Part shown: positions 30,901 to 38,676 of the stretch, in pieces
How positions within the stretch are numbered: the first letter of the stretch is position 1
How the letters are laid out: the number at the start of each line of letters is the position of its first letter
Virus record (IMG/VR): IMGVR_UViG_3300030090_005560
Coordinates: 1-47,182 of that record
Origin: a virus
Length of the DNA: 47,182 bases
Strand: one strand, 5' to 3'
The notes under the pieces: model-generated
Databases searched by the model: none
The model's input: the letters and a program-made list of their open reading frames with translations, nothing else
Told to the model about the DNA's origin: nothing
Position numbers and translations under genes: made by a program

Positions 30901-32402
30901 GCAGCAGCCACGGCATGCGTGTCGATCGTGACTTCGCCAAAAGGGCTGTTTGGCGTCAGTATGTTGTTGTAAAAATTGCGGACCTTATGTTCGCCGCCAA
31001 TAAACGCGCTAATGCCCTCAACACTGGGGTCTCGCACCGCAGATATAGCTTTGGCTATTTCTCGGAAAGTGCCCCACGTTGCGCGTGCTGGCGTACCGTC
31101 GTTGTTTGTTGCTAAATCGCCAAACGCGCCTTCTGGCGTGACAAGCCGATATGTTCTAGGGTTTTCTGCTTCATCATATGCGCGCAACCACATGGCGCGT
31201 TCGATGTCGCCGTTTTGGCCTTCTGGCAAATCTGAGTACGTTTTATCGCCTGCAAACAACTCTCTGTATTGCGCAAGCTTGAGGGCGTTGTTGCGCTCAT
31301 CGCGCTCCCATTCAGCTTTCCTTTTAGCGCTTTTCTTGTCCCAATTTGCTGGCTTCTTTCTTGGCGCGTATTTAGCGTCAGCCCACGCCTTCATAGAATC
31401 TAACGGTGGCATGGCAACTGCGTTACCAGTTGTCAAATGCGTGTGAATATCTAACACGCGTTGCGCCAGCGTGACGTTCTTAAACCAATCCATTTGCGGA
31501 CTCAGCGCTGCCAGCACTGCTGCGACACTGCGGTCCGGCACGCCGTAAATCTTTGCCCACTCTGTGGTTATGCGACGGGCGCCGTCGTACCACTGGTGAC
31601 TGCGCTCAATTAGGTCTGGATATTGCTCCGCCACCAAATTGTGCAACCACATCAAATTGTCTTTGACGTGCTCTATATATTCTTCGATAACCTTCTCTGG
31701 CTTACGACTGCTTGTCTTAAATCCAGCATGTAACTTAAGCGCGCTTGCCATTTTCTTTAGCTGCTCAGGCGGCAACTGCAATACGTGCTCGACACCTATC
31801 GATAACGGCTGGCCGTCGTAAACGGCCTGCTCTGCCTGCCCAGCCGTCGCTTTGGCGCTAGGCACCCTGGTAGACATCTGGAACGGGTGCGTGCCGTCAT
31901 CGCGCTTCCCGTCTGCTTCTGAGTCGGGCATGTCGTAGCGCTGATACAAAATGGGCGCAACGACTTCTATGTCTTGCTTAAGTCTTTTTGAAACCTCATC
32001 AAGAACTAAAGGGCTTAGTACCGCTAAATCTTGCGCGTCAATGCCTTGCCCTTCCAAATTAGCAAGTATGTCTGACACTACTTGATCTATGTCATATTCG
32101 TTCAGGGCAGGACTTAAGGTCGGTACTTCACGCTCAGCTCTAGACTCACCAGCCTCCGCGCTTTCTGACGCAGCTTCCACGCTTTCCTGCACAGCCTCTA
32201 CGGCCTGCTCTACAGTTGGCGCCTGCGCGTCTATGCCTTGCTCTGTCAGCTGGTCACGCAATGTCTGCTCGTCTTGCCGCAATTCTTCAATGTACTGCTC
32301 AACGGCCGACACATCATCACCCGCGCGCATTGCAACTTGCCGCAATTCATTTGCGTCGTCAGGGTCAAATTCCAATGACACTAAGCATGATTCTAGGCTC
32401 AT
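21969..32402 (-). CDS. Giant polyvalent internal virion protein (3477 aa)
   Basis: This one frame covers about 22% of the genome. Regions seen, by residue: an HhH-DNA-glycosylase-like part at about 225-600 (KVRNFYNNILTPNSP, VTIDTHAVAAALM); a conserved VHDVFGHG...GEENAWQAHIRLYS...TTETRGQNSWVNYG signature at about 880-930; a GNAT-like part at about 1090-1190 (HQGGTKLDAFDTILPYLYAA); a ParB-like motif TGHEGRHRARAL near 1305; an ADP-ribosyltransferase-like start FKAWFGNSKVV...VVYHGST near 1394; a second one, FHGTPHTVDAFSLQKIGTGE, near 1775; and a zincin HETGH at about 2148. A helical C-terminal third resembles LPD-type polyvalent domains. Such proteins are packed in the head and ejected. No break in the frame is seen. 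Confidence 0.88.
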   Translation of the reverse strand: MSLESCLVSLEFDPDDANELRQVAMRAGDDVSAVEQYIEELRQDEQTLRDQLTEQGIDAQAPTVEQAVEAVQESVEAASESAEAGESRAEREVPTLSPALNEYDIDQVVSDILANLEGQGIDAQDLAVLSPLVLDEVSKRLKQDIEVVAPILYQRYDMPDSEADGKRDDGTHPFQMSTRVPSAKATAGQAEQAVYDGQPLSIGVEHVLQLPPEQLKKMASALKLHAGFKTSSRKPEKVIEEYIEHVKDNLMWLHNLVAEQYPDLIERSHQWYDGARRITTEWAKIYGVPDRSVAAVLAALSPQMDWFKNVTLAQRVLDIHTHLTTGNAVAMPPLDSMKAWADAKYAPRKKPANWDKKSAKRKAEWERDERNNALKLAQYRELFAGDKTYSDLPEGQNGDIERAMWLRAYDEAENPRTYRLVTPEGAFGDLATNNDGTPARATWGTFREIAKAISAVRDPSVEGISAFIGGEHKVRNFYNNILTPNSPFGEVTIDTHAVAAALMLPLGGSDLEVAQNFGGGGAPSSNVTGSQGIYGILAEAYRRAAADPGIDRLPRQIQSITWEAIRSIFIPAFKNKANKAAVKAVWAQYERGAISKDAARSQILEMAGGLRAPEWATSDDARNTATDPSRLASYDGELAGLNIRSRQHAEGFGFGDVSSADGDTVGIGPQIRGTLFQRDSAGPEAAGERPDSDRFGREGVADALVSAKQGAVRLTGQNGRSRLKGLEQGSPGAVPGLREAAADYARQAGIEHDHQAEYARVDIERAQRIAQAYEDMEHAPNDPAVQASYNAMIRETLAQYEYILELGYTFTPIVEGFENPYPTVKEALEDLSVNKHLWFFPTDFGYGTSEEGAPALIPQSQIAENPLLAFTDYEINGQRLRANDVFRIVHDVFGHGVEGSLFRARGEENAWQAHIRLYSDEAAGAVTTETRGQNSWVNYGPTGEANRTALTEDTIFAEQKIGLMPEWTWQEGRSINEKEAKQSYQERKAILEANAAIEGTAPAPVTRREQAVFNLRRRFIDARSGRIRGVTGGRSRDGENGRLVANGRIVSAYTQAGYSAPAVGETDAATFVKLIEQSKAESKFGAAVYVYPESAYENMQLWVTDDGKAGFAIKPDGDIVSVFNLQGSPHKGVVPYFLSLAVHQGGTKLDAFDTILPYLYAASGFVEVGRDTWSEEYKPDGWDYKTFGGFSYGRPDVVYMEYQNAEQPYRSDAELTRTLFQSPTPAQPDQLDATDFFKPEDVEAFPAHKARDRVISMAIDDFLAMAAPGEDAQKTSRVAEMLAAGQKFEVPFLSIDVGRDKQANVTGHEGRHRARALKDMGYTTMPVRLSTDVIRWSEQREGDFDYIEVWPETLLSEKGRNVIPFPVSRENAVAEYVAGSATQSEMRQAAQTETREFKAWFGNSKVVDESGEPLVVYHGSTRPDVDRADISQANVENFFGKAFYASDSTEDVSSYYATQEGPDLQSKIYEAAEQLEVDAQRIYGWEDMPKFRQWMLDTKVRNADGSLIPAAQRDPVIREESNEGFEIDPDNPELTVEPNEVPFDWWEAFAATQVGGDAPNISPVYFSLQNPADLRRDSEAVLTVDVIPDIGRVDESEIDERLNERFDEDEMSLLNAEDLQEFREFVAKEIAIEQGDFEIEGTLAEFIQELETAAFDLADNADREANIRTTMENEFGLGLEGVGLYDAVMFAKQAEDTGIPFLVDENANFIGNEVVRLALERMGYDGIIHTAEFSGMPDSRGATHYLAFRPNQVKSAVGNVGAFDPQDPRFLYQEAFHGTPHTVDAFSLQKIGTGEGAQAFGWGLYFAEDREVAEDYQRTLAQRGWQPDPNAQEAEPEQLAYQIDQLYYASGLKFASDKLDKLLDDAVETIYVVTGAGGYGATLYRLSDNSAILFNEEGDPPDTYRNFDDVKPPTGNLYTVDIADGAVENMLDWDAPLSEQRENVLEAIRAHPTVNARLGLVRDSYGAAKVTGRAIYDAFAEDAGKELAAQGRRAKDAVLRLREITGLINPLKRSLALELHPEHADEIASIYDAIDATHTSVQKSPAELASHNLNQLGIPGIKYWDGGSRAAGDGTRNFVVWDEDAITMLQENGQPVADQKKSAILNQPAEVAEPSTAVEADPLGATEFQPEKTTIFLFQNADKSTFLHETGHVFVELLERMALAENAPQRIKDNYAAMLKLVGAESAYDMDYTDRAKTQEERDAARDRQELLARSFEKYLMEGKAPSAALRSAFSMFRRWLTFIYTRLRKLGTTLSPEINDVFDKMLATDEELQIMRQSSGMNANASPTIVAMMDPKNQAKFMAVQEEAEELDRQRLLLLDAELEQAEKEAEWQAAYEAERAQVAAELWAMPQYKAWLFLTGGTLAPEPDAPIQQVKMRQRLQGQRLSKKALVEAGFTPQDLANIPRGPRGRAVYAIDGVNADVLAEALGYQDGASLIAAMRDLAPPQEIIDNEATQRVRQKLGDPANDGTRERLAKENLYHGARQKVILSELNALAESLGKPKTTQDLARVMADEIISFTPIAELLSPLKYEAASVRHAQEAERRAAAGDLLGAYESKQKHLLNHQLFRKTLKLRDEANKTRKQLRKLQTQKIDPKKIAPEYIGQIKTLLNIFGLKESPKQWQAAGQITPEMRALATGVMSWIDAKQAQGEALSVPGELISIGDFDENGVQPKAFMLKHWSEMTTSEFAALKALTKMLENLGRRNAEASKAQRMLRNMQLAQHIRNATNAKPRRKIKDGRILTAKEESESAKKRWFQASHRKLESLVRQLENFQDMGPLWQALFRPLQDGEDVKAELSRKIVQGVDKIFSAYNLDERRRMRSAGSSWYSSNLAFGSAKKVPGINSNVTLTHEERLAIALNSGNESSRQALLDDKQLKDLFTPRDSNGNAIGKSEWGDSALQAVLDMLSAKDRQVVQEIFDLVDSFWEDVYDDNGNLVTIGIKNLEKQESGLAPPKVKALPFTSNGKVIKGGYYPLKYNPHASEQVAREGEMNIENALVGGYPGSAMTAHNHTIARKGSGGRPIRLGLDVLMDHFEQVTHDLAFRQAVVNADNILTDSAVSDAIKDAIGESGLREMRRTVITVAQGRAAPITPAGQFARSVRMKAANAIMALNLKSILSTPLGLLQSISVLGPTYMTRGLIQWYLSGSKPGSHLLSLRVPGYSMYDNARQVFAKSLFMRNRARVATRELNEVQNKIEFDISGSLGKSAQKAGFAPMLFLDVYSVSMPTWLGAYEKAMAGKVKNVAEGDESNAIAYADSVVRRSQGTGGNLNLSNIQSLDELSKLVTMFGSYFNTTYNLQAEAFNKIRQSQGVAETATNVAAFLYHSTLLTLIPGAFGAILLESFTEEDEENMSYSEWLALQTLLYATGQVFFIRDVASGIASGFKPSFTPAESVFSAIATGGQEVFGMLTDEDYEMTTREAKAIARAVGYAKGVPGTNQIIKSTDWLYKYVEGDLEHPVEDIWTPEGMKRVLFTGDR

Positions 32403-32465
32403 GAGTTAACGCGCTCCAAAAATGTTAGTACGACGTCCGTCAACACTTAGTCATCACCATTTTTG

Positions 32466-32831
32466 CTATTTGTCTCTTTCAAGCCGAGCCACGCGCTCAA
32501 CCATATTTAGATTAAACTTTTGCGTGCTAGACAACATTTGGTCGAGCTTTTCCGACTGCTTCTGCCTTTCTGCGCGCGAATCAGCAAAATTGCGCTGCTG
32601 CTCGTTCAGCAGACGCTCGAATTTACTGTCAACTCGCTTAGTCCAATCATTGAATTGCTCAATATCCAGCTTTTTGTCGTCCATTTGGCTCACTTTTGCG
32701 TACAGCTCATTAAACTGATTTTCCTGCATAGATATCCAGCGCTTGGCAATCCACCACAACACGACAAAAGCGCCAGCTATAGCGCCGCCAGCTATCCACG
32801 TTGCAAGTTCTGGGTCTGTTGGCGGGCTCAT
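32466..32831 (-). CDS. Single-span membrane protein with long coiled coil
   Basis: The 121-residue product has one membrane segment at about 8-30 (ATWIAGGAIAGAFVVLWWIA) followed by a charged coiled coil to the end (NQFNELYAKVSQMDDKKLDI, QRNFADSRAERQKQSEKLDQ). This layout fits an i-spanin or a holin-like accessory protein, or a virion-associated membrane protein. It lies between the 776-aa and 3477-aa internal proteins, unlike lysis genes in most podoviruses. No family is recognised, so lysis is only one option. Confidence 0.7.
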   Translation of the reverse strand: MSPPTDPELATWIAGGAIAGAFVVLWWIAKRWISMQENQFNELYAKVSQMDDKKLDIEQFNDWTKRVDSKFERLLNEQQRNFADSRAERQKQSEKLDQMLSSTQKFNLNMVERVARLERDK

Positions 32832-32846
32832 AAATGCGCTGTTTCC

Positions 32847-33119
32847 TCAATTGAAGACTTGTTCGCTTGGCATTGGTGCAATCTCTGCACTTGGCTGAGC
32901 TTCGGTTTCAATCCCGCTTAGCTCAGTCATAACCGCATCAAGTTTTGCTATGACTTCACTTGCTTCAGCCATGCGCGCTTCTAGTTGTTGCAACTGAGCC
33001 ATAATCAAATCAAGCTTTTCATTTGAGCCAACCGCCTCTGATGATTGAGGCGGCGGCTCGTTTTTTGGCACCGCTGCCGACTTGTCGATGCCAGGAAAAT
33101 CTCGCCACCTAAGAGCCAC
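32847..33119 (-). CDS. Small coiled-coil protein
   Basis: The 90-residue product has a Pro-rich N-terminus and a helix (KLDLIMAQLQQLEARMAEAS, EVIAKLDAVMTELSG) with clear heptads. It overlaps the upstream internal-protein gene by 11 bases and precedes the membrane protein. It may oligomerise with one of the internal virion proteins. No name is possible. Confidence 0.65.
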   Translation of the reverse strand: MALRWRDFPGIDKSAAVPKNEPPPQSSEAVGSNEKLDLIMAQLQQLEARMAEASEVIAKLDAVMTELSGIETEAQPSAEIAPMPSEQVFN

Positions 33120-35439
33120 GAACGCACCTCAATAACTGCTCTGCTGCATCCATGCGAGTGCGTATCGAATCAAACGCAATACCTGCTGGAATCAAGGCCG
33201 TCTCACCCGTCTCCATTGGCATAGAAATTTCTACATTGCGCCATTCTTGAGATTGGTTTAGCGGGTCTAATTCTTGCTCAACAGCTTGACGCGCCTCTAT
33301 TGCAGCCGACTCTTCTTGCGCAACTTGCTCTGGCGTGCGAACCGTAAGGCCCAAGTCCTCAAAAAACTGCGCCACCGAAAAACCTCGGCCCTCTTTATCA
33401 GCAGCATCTTGCGCAACGCGATAGAACGCTTCGATAACAGACGCCAAAGTCGCTGCGCTCTGCTCCGTTTCTTTGCCAGTTGCTACAAGCTGCTCTGCTA
33501 TAGCATCAGCGACTGCTACAGACTCCGGCGTTGGCTCGGACACATATTGAGCGGTAACTTCTTCAATGCGCTTTCTTACGGAATCAACTTGGAGCGCGAC
33601 TTCGCTGGTGGTCGGCGCGCCCGGCTCTGCGCGCACGTTATTAACAACTGCCTCGGTAACGTCGCTGTCGCTTAGGACTTGAACCATTGTCGCAGCGTTA
33701 ACTTCAACGTCTTGACCGGTCCTAAGCGCCTCGTCAAGCGCTTCAGGGGTAACTCCAACCGACTCAAAAAACTCGACTGGGTTAACACCCTGCGCGTCTA
33801 GCTCAATAGATAATGCTTGCGGCTCAATTAAAACAGGTTCAGCATTTTGGTTTAGAGTATTAAGAAAATCTTCAGCAGCGCTTGGCGAACGATTGTTTAA
33901 ATCACCTTCTCTGAACGCTTCAATTGCTCGAACAACGCGCTCTCTAGCCAATTCAGCTTGTTTTTGCCTGCGAGCGTCAGTTGCCACGCTGAGTGCAGCT
34001 GGCCCAGCGGTCATGCTGGCGCTTGAAATAGAGCCCGCTAAAACCGCTTCTAACAAACGCTCGCTAATTGCGTCCCAAGTAATCTCGGCAAAGTTGCCGC
34101 CTTGTATATCCCGGATAATATGCGTAGCAGCTATTTTAATAGCTTCTTGGACCCCCTCAGTGCCACCTTCCATTAAGGCAGACACAAATTGTCCTTTAAA
34201 CGCCTCTGCTAAAATTTGCCTGCCTGTTTTTGTTGACAGTTGCGACTTCAAAATTTGTCTAAGCGATTGAGACAACGCTCTAGAAACCGCTAAACCGCCA
34301 ACTACCTCAGCGCCTGCCGCCAGCACACCAACGACAAGCGACGCTTTGTTAACTAAATCTCGATTGATTTTGTTGCCAGCAAGGTCTCTGTCTTGCAGGA
34401 ATTCTCTTCTTGCCTCTCCCGATAATTGTTGAAACGACTCAACAGCCATTCCTATCCTGAAGCCGACTTTGCCACTAAATGCCGCAAACGCCGCCGCTTT
34501 TCCTGGACCCACAAGCGCGCCAATAGCCGCTGCAGGCCCAGCAGCAGCTGCCGCTCCTTTCCCACCTTCAATATACAAATTTGCCAAAACAGGCAATTGT
34601 TGAGCGCTGATTTGCGCGTATTTACCAACGGTCGTTCGCGGGACAGCCCCTCGCGATTGATTGATGTAATTCAGTCGCGCTTTTTCTTCTGAACTTAATT
34701 GCGCTGGTGAAAGCCCCAGCTCAAACAACGCCTCTTTTGAAGACAGCGTGTTTGCCTCAATTGACTCAACGCTGGTTGCAACAGCGAACGGAATATCGGC
34801 AATGTCCCTGCCAATACTAGTCAATAATCCTGGTCGCTCTACAACTCTCTCTAGGTCTGCAGGCTTTAGACTTTCTCGCGCGGCAAAAGCCTGGGCAAAA
34901 ATACTTTCATATTCTGCTACTTCTTTTGTCAGGTCTGCGCTTATTGCGGCATTCGACGGGTTTTCTGCCATCCACCGACTTGCCAATGGCGCCGCCTGCA
35001 AATCTTCAGCGCGCTTGTTTATTGCGGCGTCAACTTCTAAAGCCTTTGTGGCTTCGGGGTAGCCTGTCGTATCAATACCTGTTTGTTCATACAGCTCACG
35101 CGCTTTAGCTGCTTGTTCAGGCGAAATCTGCGATTGCAATTCGTTTGCTACATACGGGATAGTTAAATCCGTATCAGCAATAACAGGGCCATCGGCGCCG
35201 GTTTCGACGCCATAAAACTCTGGCTCTATTTCGAGTGCTTCGGTGTCCGGCTCTTCGTCGGCTGCGTCTGCAAATCTATCAATGAGGATTCTGTACGAAT
35301 TACCGGAATCCGTGTATGGCGTGGCAGGCTGGTTTTCTGCGGGCTGCAAAGTGGAGCCAAGCGGCGCCGCTGTCGAGCTTGACGACGCGCCTGATATCTT
35401 TTCTCTCTCTTCAAGAAAGCTTTGGTAAAGCGAACTCAT
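33109..35439 (-). CDS. Internal virion (ejection) protein, 776 aa
   Basis: The protein begins MSSLYQSFLEEREKISGASS and has a disordered Ser/Thr/Glu-rich N-terminus. A central hydrophobic part follows (ANLYIEGGKGAAAAAGPAAA, GVLAAGAEVVGGLAVSRAL, VLAGSISSASMTAGPAALSV) that could insert in membranes, and then a helical C-terminus. The terminal NVEISMPMETGETALIPAGI segment resembles a linker found in phage polyvalent proteins. It lies between the 912-aa protein and the giant protein, where T7-like phages encode the proteins of the ejected trans-envelope channel. No enzymatic motif is visible. Confidence 0.82.
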   Translation of the reverse strand: MSSLYQSFLEEREKISGASSSSTAAPLGSTLQPAENQPATPYTDSGNSYRILIDRFADAADEEPDTEALEIEPEFYGVETGADGPVIADTDLTIPYVANELQSQISPEQAAKARELYEQTGIDTTGYPEATKALEVDAAINKRAEDLQAAPLASRWMAENPSNAAISADLTKEVAEYESIFAQAFAARESLKPADLERVVERPGLLTSIGRDIADIPFAVATSVESIEANTLSSKEALFELGLSPAQLSSEEKARLNYINQSRGAVPRTTVGKYAQISAQQLPVLANLYIEGGKGAAAAAGPAAAIGALVGPGKAAAFAAFSGKVGFRIGMAVESFQQLSGEARREFLQDRDLAGNKINRDLVNKASLVVGVLAAGAEVVGGLAVSRALSQSLRQILKSQLSTKTGRQILAEAFKGQFVSALMEGGTEGVQEAIKIAATHIIRDIQGGNFAEITWDAISERLLEAVLAGSISSASMTAGPAALSVATDARRQKQAELARERVVRAIEAFREGDLNNRSPSAAEDFLNTLNQNAEPVLIEPQALSIELDAQGVNPVEFFESVGVTPEALDEALRTGQDVEVNAATMVQVLSDSDVTEAVVNNVRAEPGAPTTSEVALQVDSVRKRIEEVTAQYVSEPTPESVAVADAIAEQLVATGKETEQSAATLASVIEAFYRVAQDAADKEGRGFSVAQFFEDLGLTVRTPEQVAQEESAAIEARQAVEQELDPLNQSQEWRNVEISMPMETGETALIPAGIAFDSIRTRMDAAEQLLRCVRGS

Positions 35440-35468
35440 GTCGTTTATTTACACCACTTGTTCTGATT

Positions 35469-38207
35469 CTACGGTGCAGACGTTTCTTTCTGAATGGTGT
35501 TTTTTAAGTTTTCTTCAGCTTCTCTTCGCCTTTGTTCAAACCTAGAGTTCTTGTTTTGAGTGTTGAGGTTATGTTTTTTCAAAAGCTCATAGTCAGCTTG
35601 CCTAAACTTTTTAAATTCTTCCATCCACTTATGATAGCTGGCTGGAGCATTGCTCTTGGTCCTCTCTACCTTTTCCCCGGCAGCAAACGCTTTTGCGGTC
35701 TTTTCGTCTACCTTCCAGATCGGAAAATTTTCCCATCCTTTCTGTTCCGCAATTTTTAATGCTTCGTCCTGCGATAACAACTTTCCGTTGTAGAACCCTG
35801 GCAATTCAATTATTCCTGCAGACTCTGTATCCCAGTTCCAATAAAACCTCATGCTGTTTATAGTTACGGGGTTACCTTCTTTGTCAGTTTTGGTTAGGCC
35901 GGATAACAACGCCCCCCTATGCAGGAGTGCTAGCCTTTCTTGTGCTTTAGTCCAACCCTCGGGAATTGGCGGAAAATCCGGTATAGCTCCTTGCTCCAAA
36001 TATTTCCCTAAGTCAACTGCACTACCGTTATACTCCATATAAGCCGTTTCTACTTTTTCAACCTTTTCTAATTCTTGCTTTAGCTTGCGTTCGTTTTGAG
36101 CCCTTTGCGCTGCTTTTTGCGCTTCTGGCTCTGCACGCTGTCTAGCTTGTTCCTCGTCTACTTGTGTTTCTGTAGGCCCCCAATTAAATCCTGCAACTTT
36201 TGCGACCCTGCCAAAATAAGCAGCAAGTGCCGCATTTGCTCTAGGTAAGTCTGCGCTTCTTAACACCTCGTCTTGGCCAATCTTTTCTGCCATCCTTAAC
36301 AGCACCTCGATCTTGTATAACTCTTGATCTGACAGGCTATCTGGATCGAAATTTTTAAGATTGGCTGGCAACGGCACCTTTTCTTGTTTGTACGCTTGCC
36401 TCGCTTGCGAGGCGACAGTCCTAATACCATTTACAGCTCTGTTTCTGTTTTCTGGCACTGCCATAAAAACTTTGGCTATATCTTCATCAACTTCAAGGGA
36501 TTTACCACTTTTACCAAAGCTTTCAAGCTCTATGGTGGTCATACTGGATGCGGATTGTACTGTTGCCGGGAAACCAAAATATGACTGGGTCACTGCTTGC
36601 CCTTCAGGGATATTCGCCACTATAAAACCCATCAATTGCCCAACGGTCCAATCTGAGTTGGCGCCTAGTGCTTCTAGCCTATGAGCAAACTCTCTTATTG
36701 CATCCTCTTTCCTTGCAAGGTCTAAGACACCCATCTTGTCAGGCGATGTTGAATAATTAAAATTCAAACCACGTTTGTATATAGTTCTACGAACGTTTAG
36801 TGCGCCATCGTCTGCCAACCTCCGTATAGTCGCTACAAATTTTTCATGTTCTTTTTTAGACCCAAAAGCATACTCGCCCTTAGCCGCCAAAACTTTTGGA
36901 GCCCACTCCTTGTATGCTTGTGGCGTGAGTCGCCTTCTCAGATCCTCCAAATCTATTGACGCAAGATCTCGTTTATCCATGTTGTGCAATGATGCAATGA
37001 AGTCTTGCACCGCTGGCGTCTGGTCACTCACCGGCGTGCCGAGACGCGCTGAAACGCCTAAATCATAAGCGCTTAGAACGGCGTTGTTACCTTTCTTAGT
37101 TTTCCACCCCGGCCAATTTGGATATCTTTGCTGCAACTCTCTTGGCGTTGAACCTGCATAAGCTAAGTCTGTAATTTGTTTTTTGTCAGTCTTATCATTG
37201 GCTGCAACTGCGTCTGTTTGCTCTTTTGCTAACGCTTTCACACGCGCCAGAGTTGCATCAACCCAACTTTGACCTTTGTCTTTTGCCGAAGCCTTTATTC
37301 GCTTTATGGCACCGGCAACGCCAAATTCAGCAACTAAATTTTCTGCTGCAACAGCCGTGTCTCGCTTAAAATTCGCTTCCTTGATGGCTTTAGAAATAGC
37401 GTCATGCTGGTCGGCGTTTATTTCATCCTTGTATTGGTTGAAATAGCGCAATGCTTCTACGCCATTTGGGTCATCAACCAAAAGCTGATTAATCCGCTCT
37501 CGGTGAACGTTAGTTAAGCCGTCTCTTACTTCGTTTTGAAGCAAAGTTTGCGCTTGTGCGCGCACACTCTCAGGCAGCTCGCCTAAACTTCTAATGCCGT
37601 TGCTTTTGAAAAAGCTTGCGATTTTTTCGGCTTTGAACGCCTCTAAATCTTTTGGACTTCCAGTTTCAATAAACGTTTGTGATAATTCATCAGCGCGAGC
37701 ACTTGCCGCTTCTGCCTGAAACTTTTTTCGAGCATCAATGACAGCCTCAGATACACGCTCATATTCTAGGCTGGTTCTCTTTAAGCCTACTGGCTCAAAT
37801 TTACTGCGCGCCCTATCGTCCAGTCCGCTTAGAATCTCTTGATACGCAGAATCAATTTGTTCGTTAAGTTGTGGCTCGGCATTAACAAGCCCGAAGCCTT
37901 GTAGCGTGCGCCAGCCGGGTTTGGCCGTAACCGTCAGACCGGCGTCAAGCTCATTGCTGCCAGCATCGGGGTCACCCAGCGTGCCGTTGCGCATCTCACG
38001 CAATTTCTTTTGCAGCTCAGCGTCTGCCTTACGAGCATCTGCAGTAGCCTTTTCTTCTGCTTGCTGTTCGCCAAGCGCAATTAACTGGTCGCCAGCTCGC
38101 TGCATAGCAACGGCGCCCGCTGTGAACGGCTCCACGGGAATGCGGACGTTTGGGATACTGATGCCCCGCACTTGGCGAACATCGGCTCGTGTTGGAAGCC
38201 TTGCCAC
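35469..38207 (-). CDS. Internal virion protein, gp15-like position, 912 aa
   Basis: The product begins MARLPTRADVRQVRGISIPN and is almost wholly helical, with many charged coiled-coil stretches (QQAEEKATADARKADAELQK, DARKKFQAEAASARADELSQ). The ADAGLTV-to-GWRTLQGF region and the later IKEANFKRDTAVAAENL are typical of podovirus internal virion proteins of this place and size. There is no signal peptide. It should be part of the core stack ejected through the envelope, next to the gp14-like protein at 38221. It ends with a charged tail. Confidence 0.85.
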   Translation of the reverse strand: MARLPTRADVRQVRGISIPNVRIPVEPFTAGAVAMQRAGDQLIALGEQQAEEKATADARKADAELQKKLREMRNGTLGDPDAGSNELDAGLTVTAKPGWRTLQGFGLVNAEPQLNEQIDSAYQEILSGLDDRARSKFEPVGLKRTSLEYERVSEAVIDARKKFQAEAASARADELSQTFIETGSPKDLEAFKAEKIASFFKSNGIRSLGELPESVRAQAQTLLQNEVRDGLTNVHRERINQLLVDDPNGVEALRYFNQYKDEINADQHDAISKAIKEANFKRDTAVAAENLVAEFGVAGAIKRIKASAKDKGQSWVDATLARVKALAKEQTDAVAANDKTDKKQITDLAYAGSTPRELQQRYPNWPGWKTKKGNNAVLSAYDLGVSARLGTPVSDQTPAVQDFIASLHNMDKRDLASIDLEDLRRRLTPQAYKEWAPKVLAAKGEYAFGSKKEHEKFVATIRRLADDGALNVRRTIYKRGLNFNYSTSPDKMGVLDLARKEDAIREFAHRLEALGANSDWTVGQLMGFIVANIPEGQAVTQSYFGFPATVQSASSMTTIELESFGKSGKSLEVDEDIAKVFMAVPENRNRAVNGIRTVASQARQAYKQEKVPLPANLKNFDPDSLSDQELYKIEVLLRMAEKIGQDEVLRSADLPRANAALAAYFGRVAKVAGFNWGPTETQVDEEQARQRAEPEAQKAAQRAQNERKLKQELEKVEKVETAYMEYNGSAVDLGKYLEQGAIPDFPPIPEGWTKAQERLALLHRGALLSGLTKTDKEGNPVTINSMRFYWNWDTESAGIIELPGFYNGKLLSQDEALKIAEQKGWENFPIWKVDEKTAKAFAAGEKVERTKSNAPASYHKWMEEFKKFRQADYELLKKHNLNTQNKNSRFEQRRREAEENLKNTIQKETSAP

Positions 38208-38220
38208 AGTTCAATTACCC

Positions 38221-38676
38221 TTAATTTAGGCCAAACGTTTTTTTGCCAAAGTCGCTTTTGAGCAAAGTTGTACCAGCCTTAAATATACCGCTCGTTAATC
38301 CGGCGCTAGACTTAGCCCTTGCTGCCGCATAATCAATATTTGCTTGGTCCCTAATCGCCTTAGCTTTTGTTGCTGCATTTGCCTCTTCAAGCCTCGCCGC
38401 AAACTCACCTTCTCTTGCGGTATTTTCCGAGATGAGCAACGCCGACCCTTCCCCGGGCGCACCGCCTGTTCCAGCTCTAAGCGCTGTTTGCAACGCAAGC
38501 AAGTCACTTGTTTCTCGCCGCTGTCTTCTGGCATTTAATGCACCAATTTCTTGTTCGCGTTGCGCGCGCTGCCTATCAAGCTCTTGCTGCTGCCTTGCAA
38601 TTTTGTTTTCTTGCTTGGCCTGCATGGCAGAGCCAATAAGGTTTGAAGCAATGCCAATAGCTGTCATCAAACACAT
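38221..38676 (-). CDS. Internal virion protein, T7 gp14-like
   Basis: The 151-residue product starts MCLMTAIGIASNLIGSAMQA and continues as a long helix (RQQQELDRQRAQREQEIGAL). GTGGAPGEGSALLISENTAR and a C-terminal AKSSAGLTSGIFKAGTTLL follow. This hydrophobic start, coiled coil and Gly-Ser middle are characteristic of gp14-like ejection proteins that enter the outer membrane. It directly follows the GNAT gene (overlap of one base). Confidence 0.82.
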   Translation of the reverse strand: MCLMTAIGIASNLIGSAMQAKQENKIARQQQELDRQRAQREQEIGALNARRQRRETSDLLALQTALRAGTGGAPGEGSALLISENTAREGEFAARLEEANAATKAKAIRDQANIDYAAARAKSSAGLTSGIFKAGTTLLKSDFGKKTFGLN

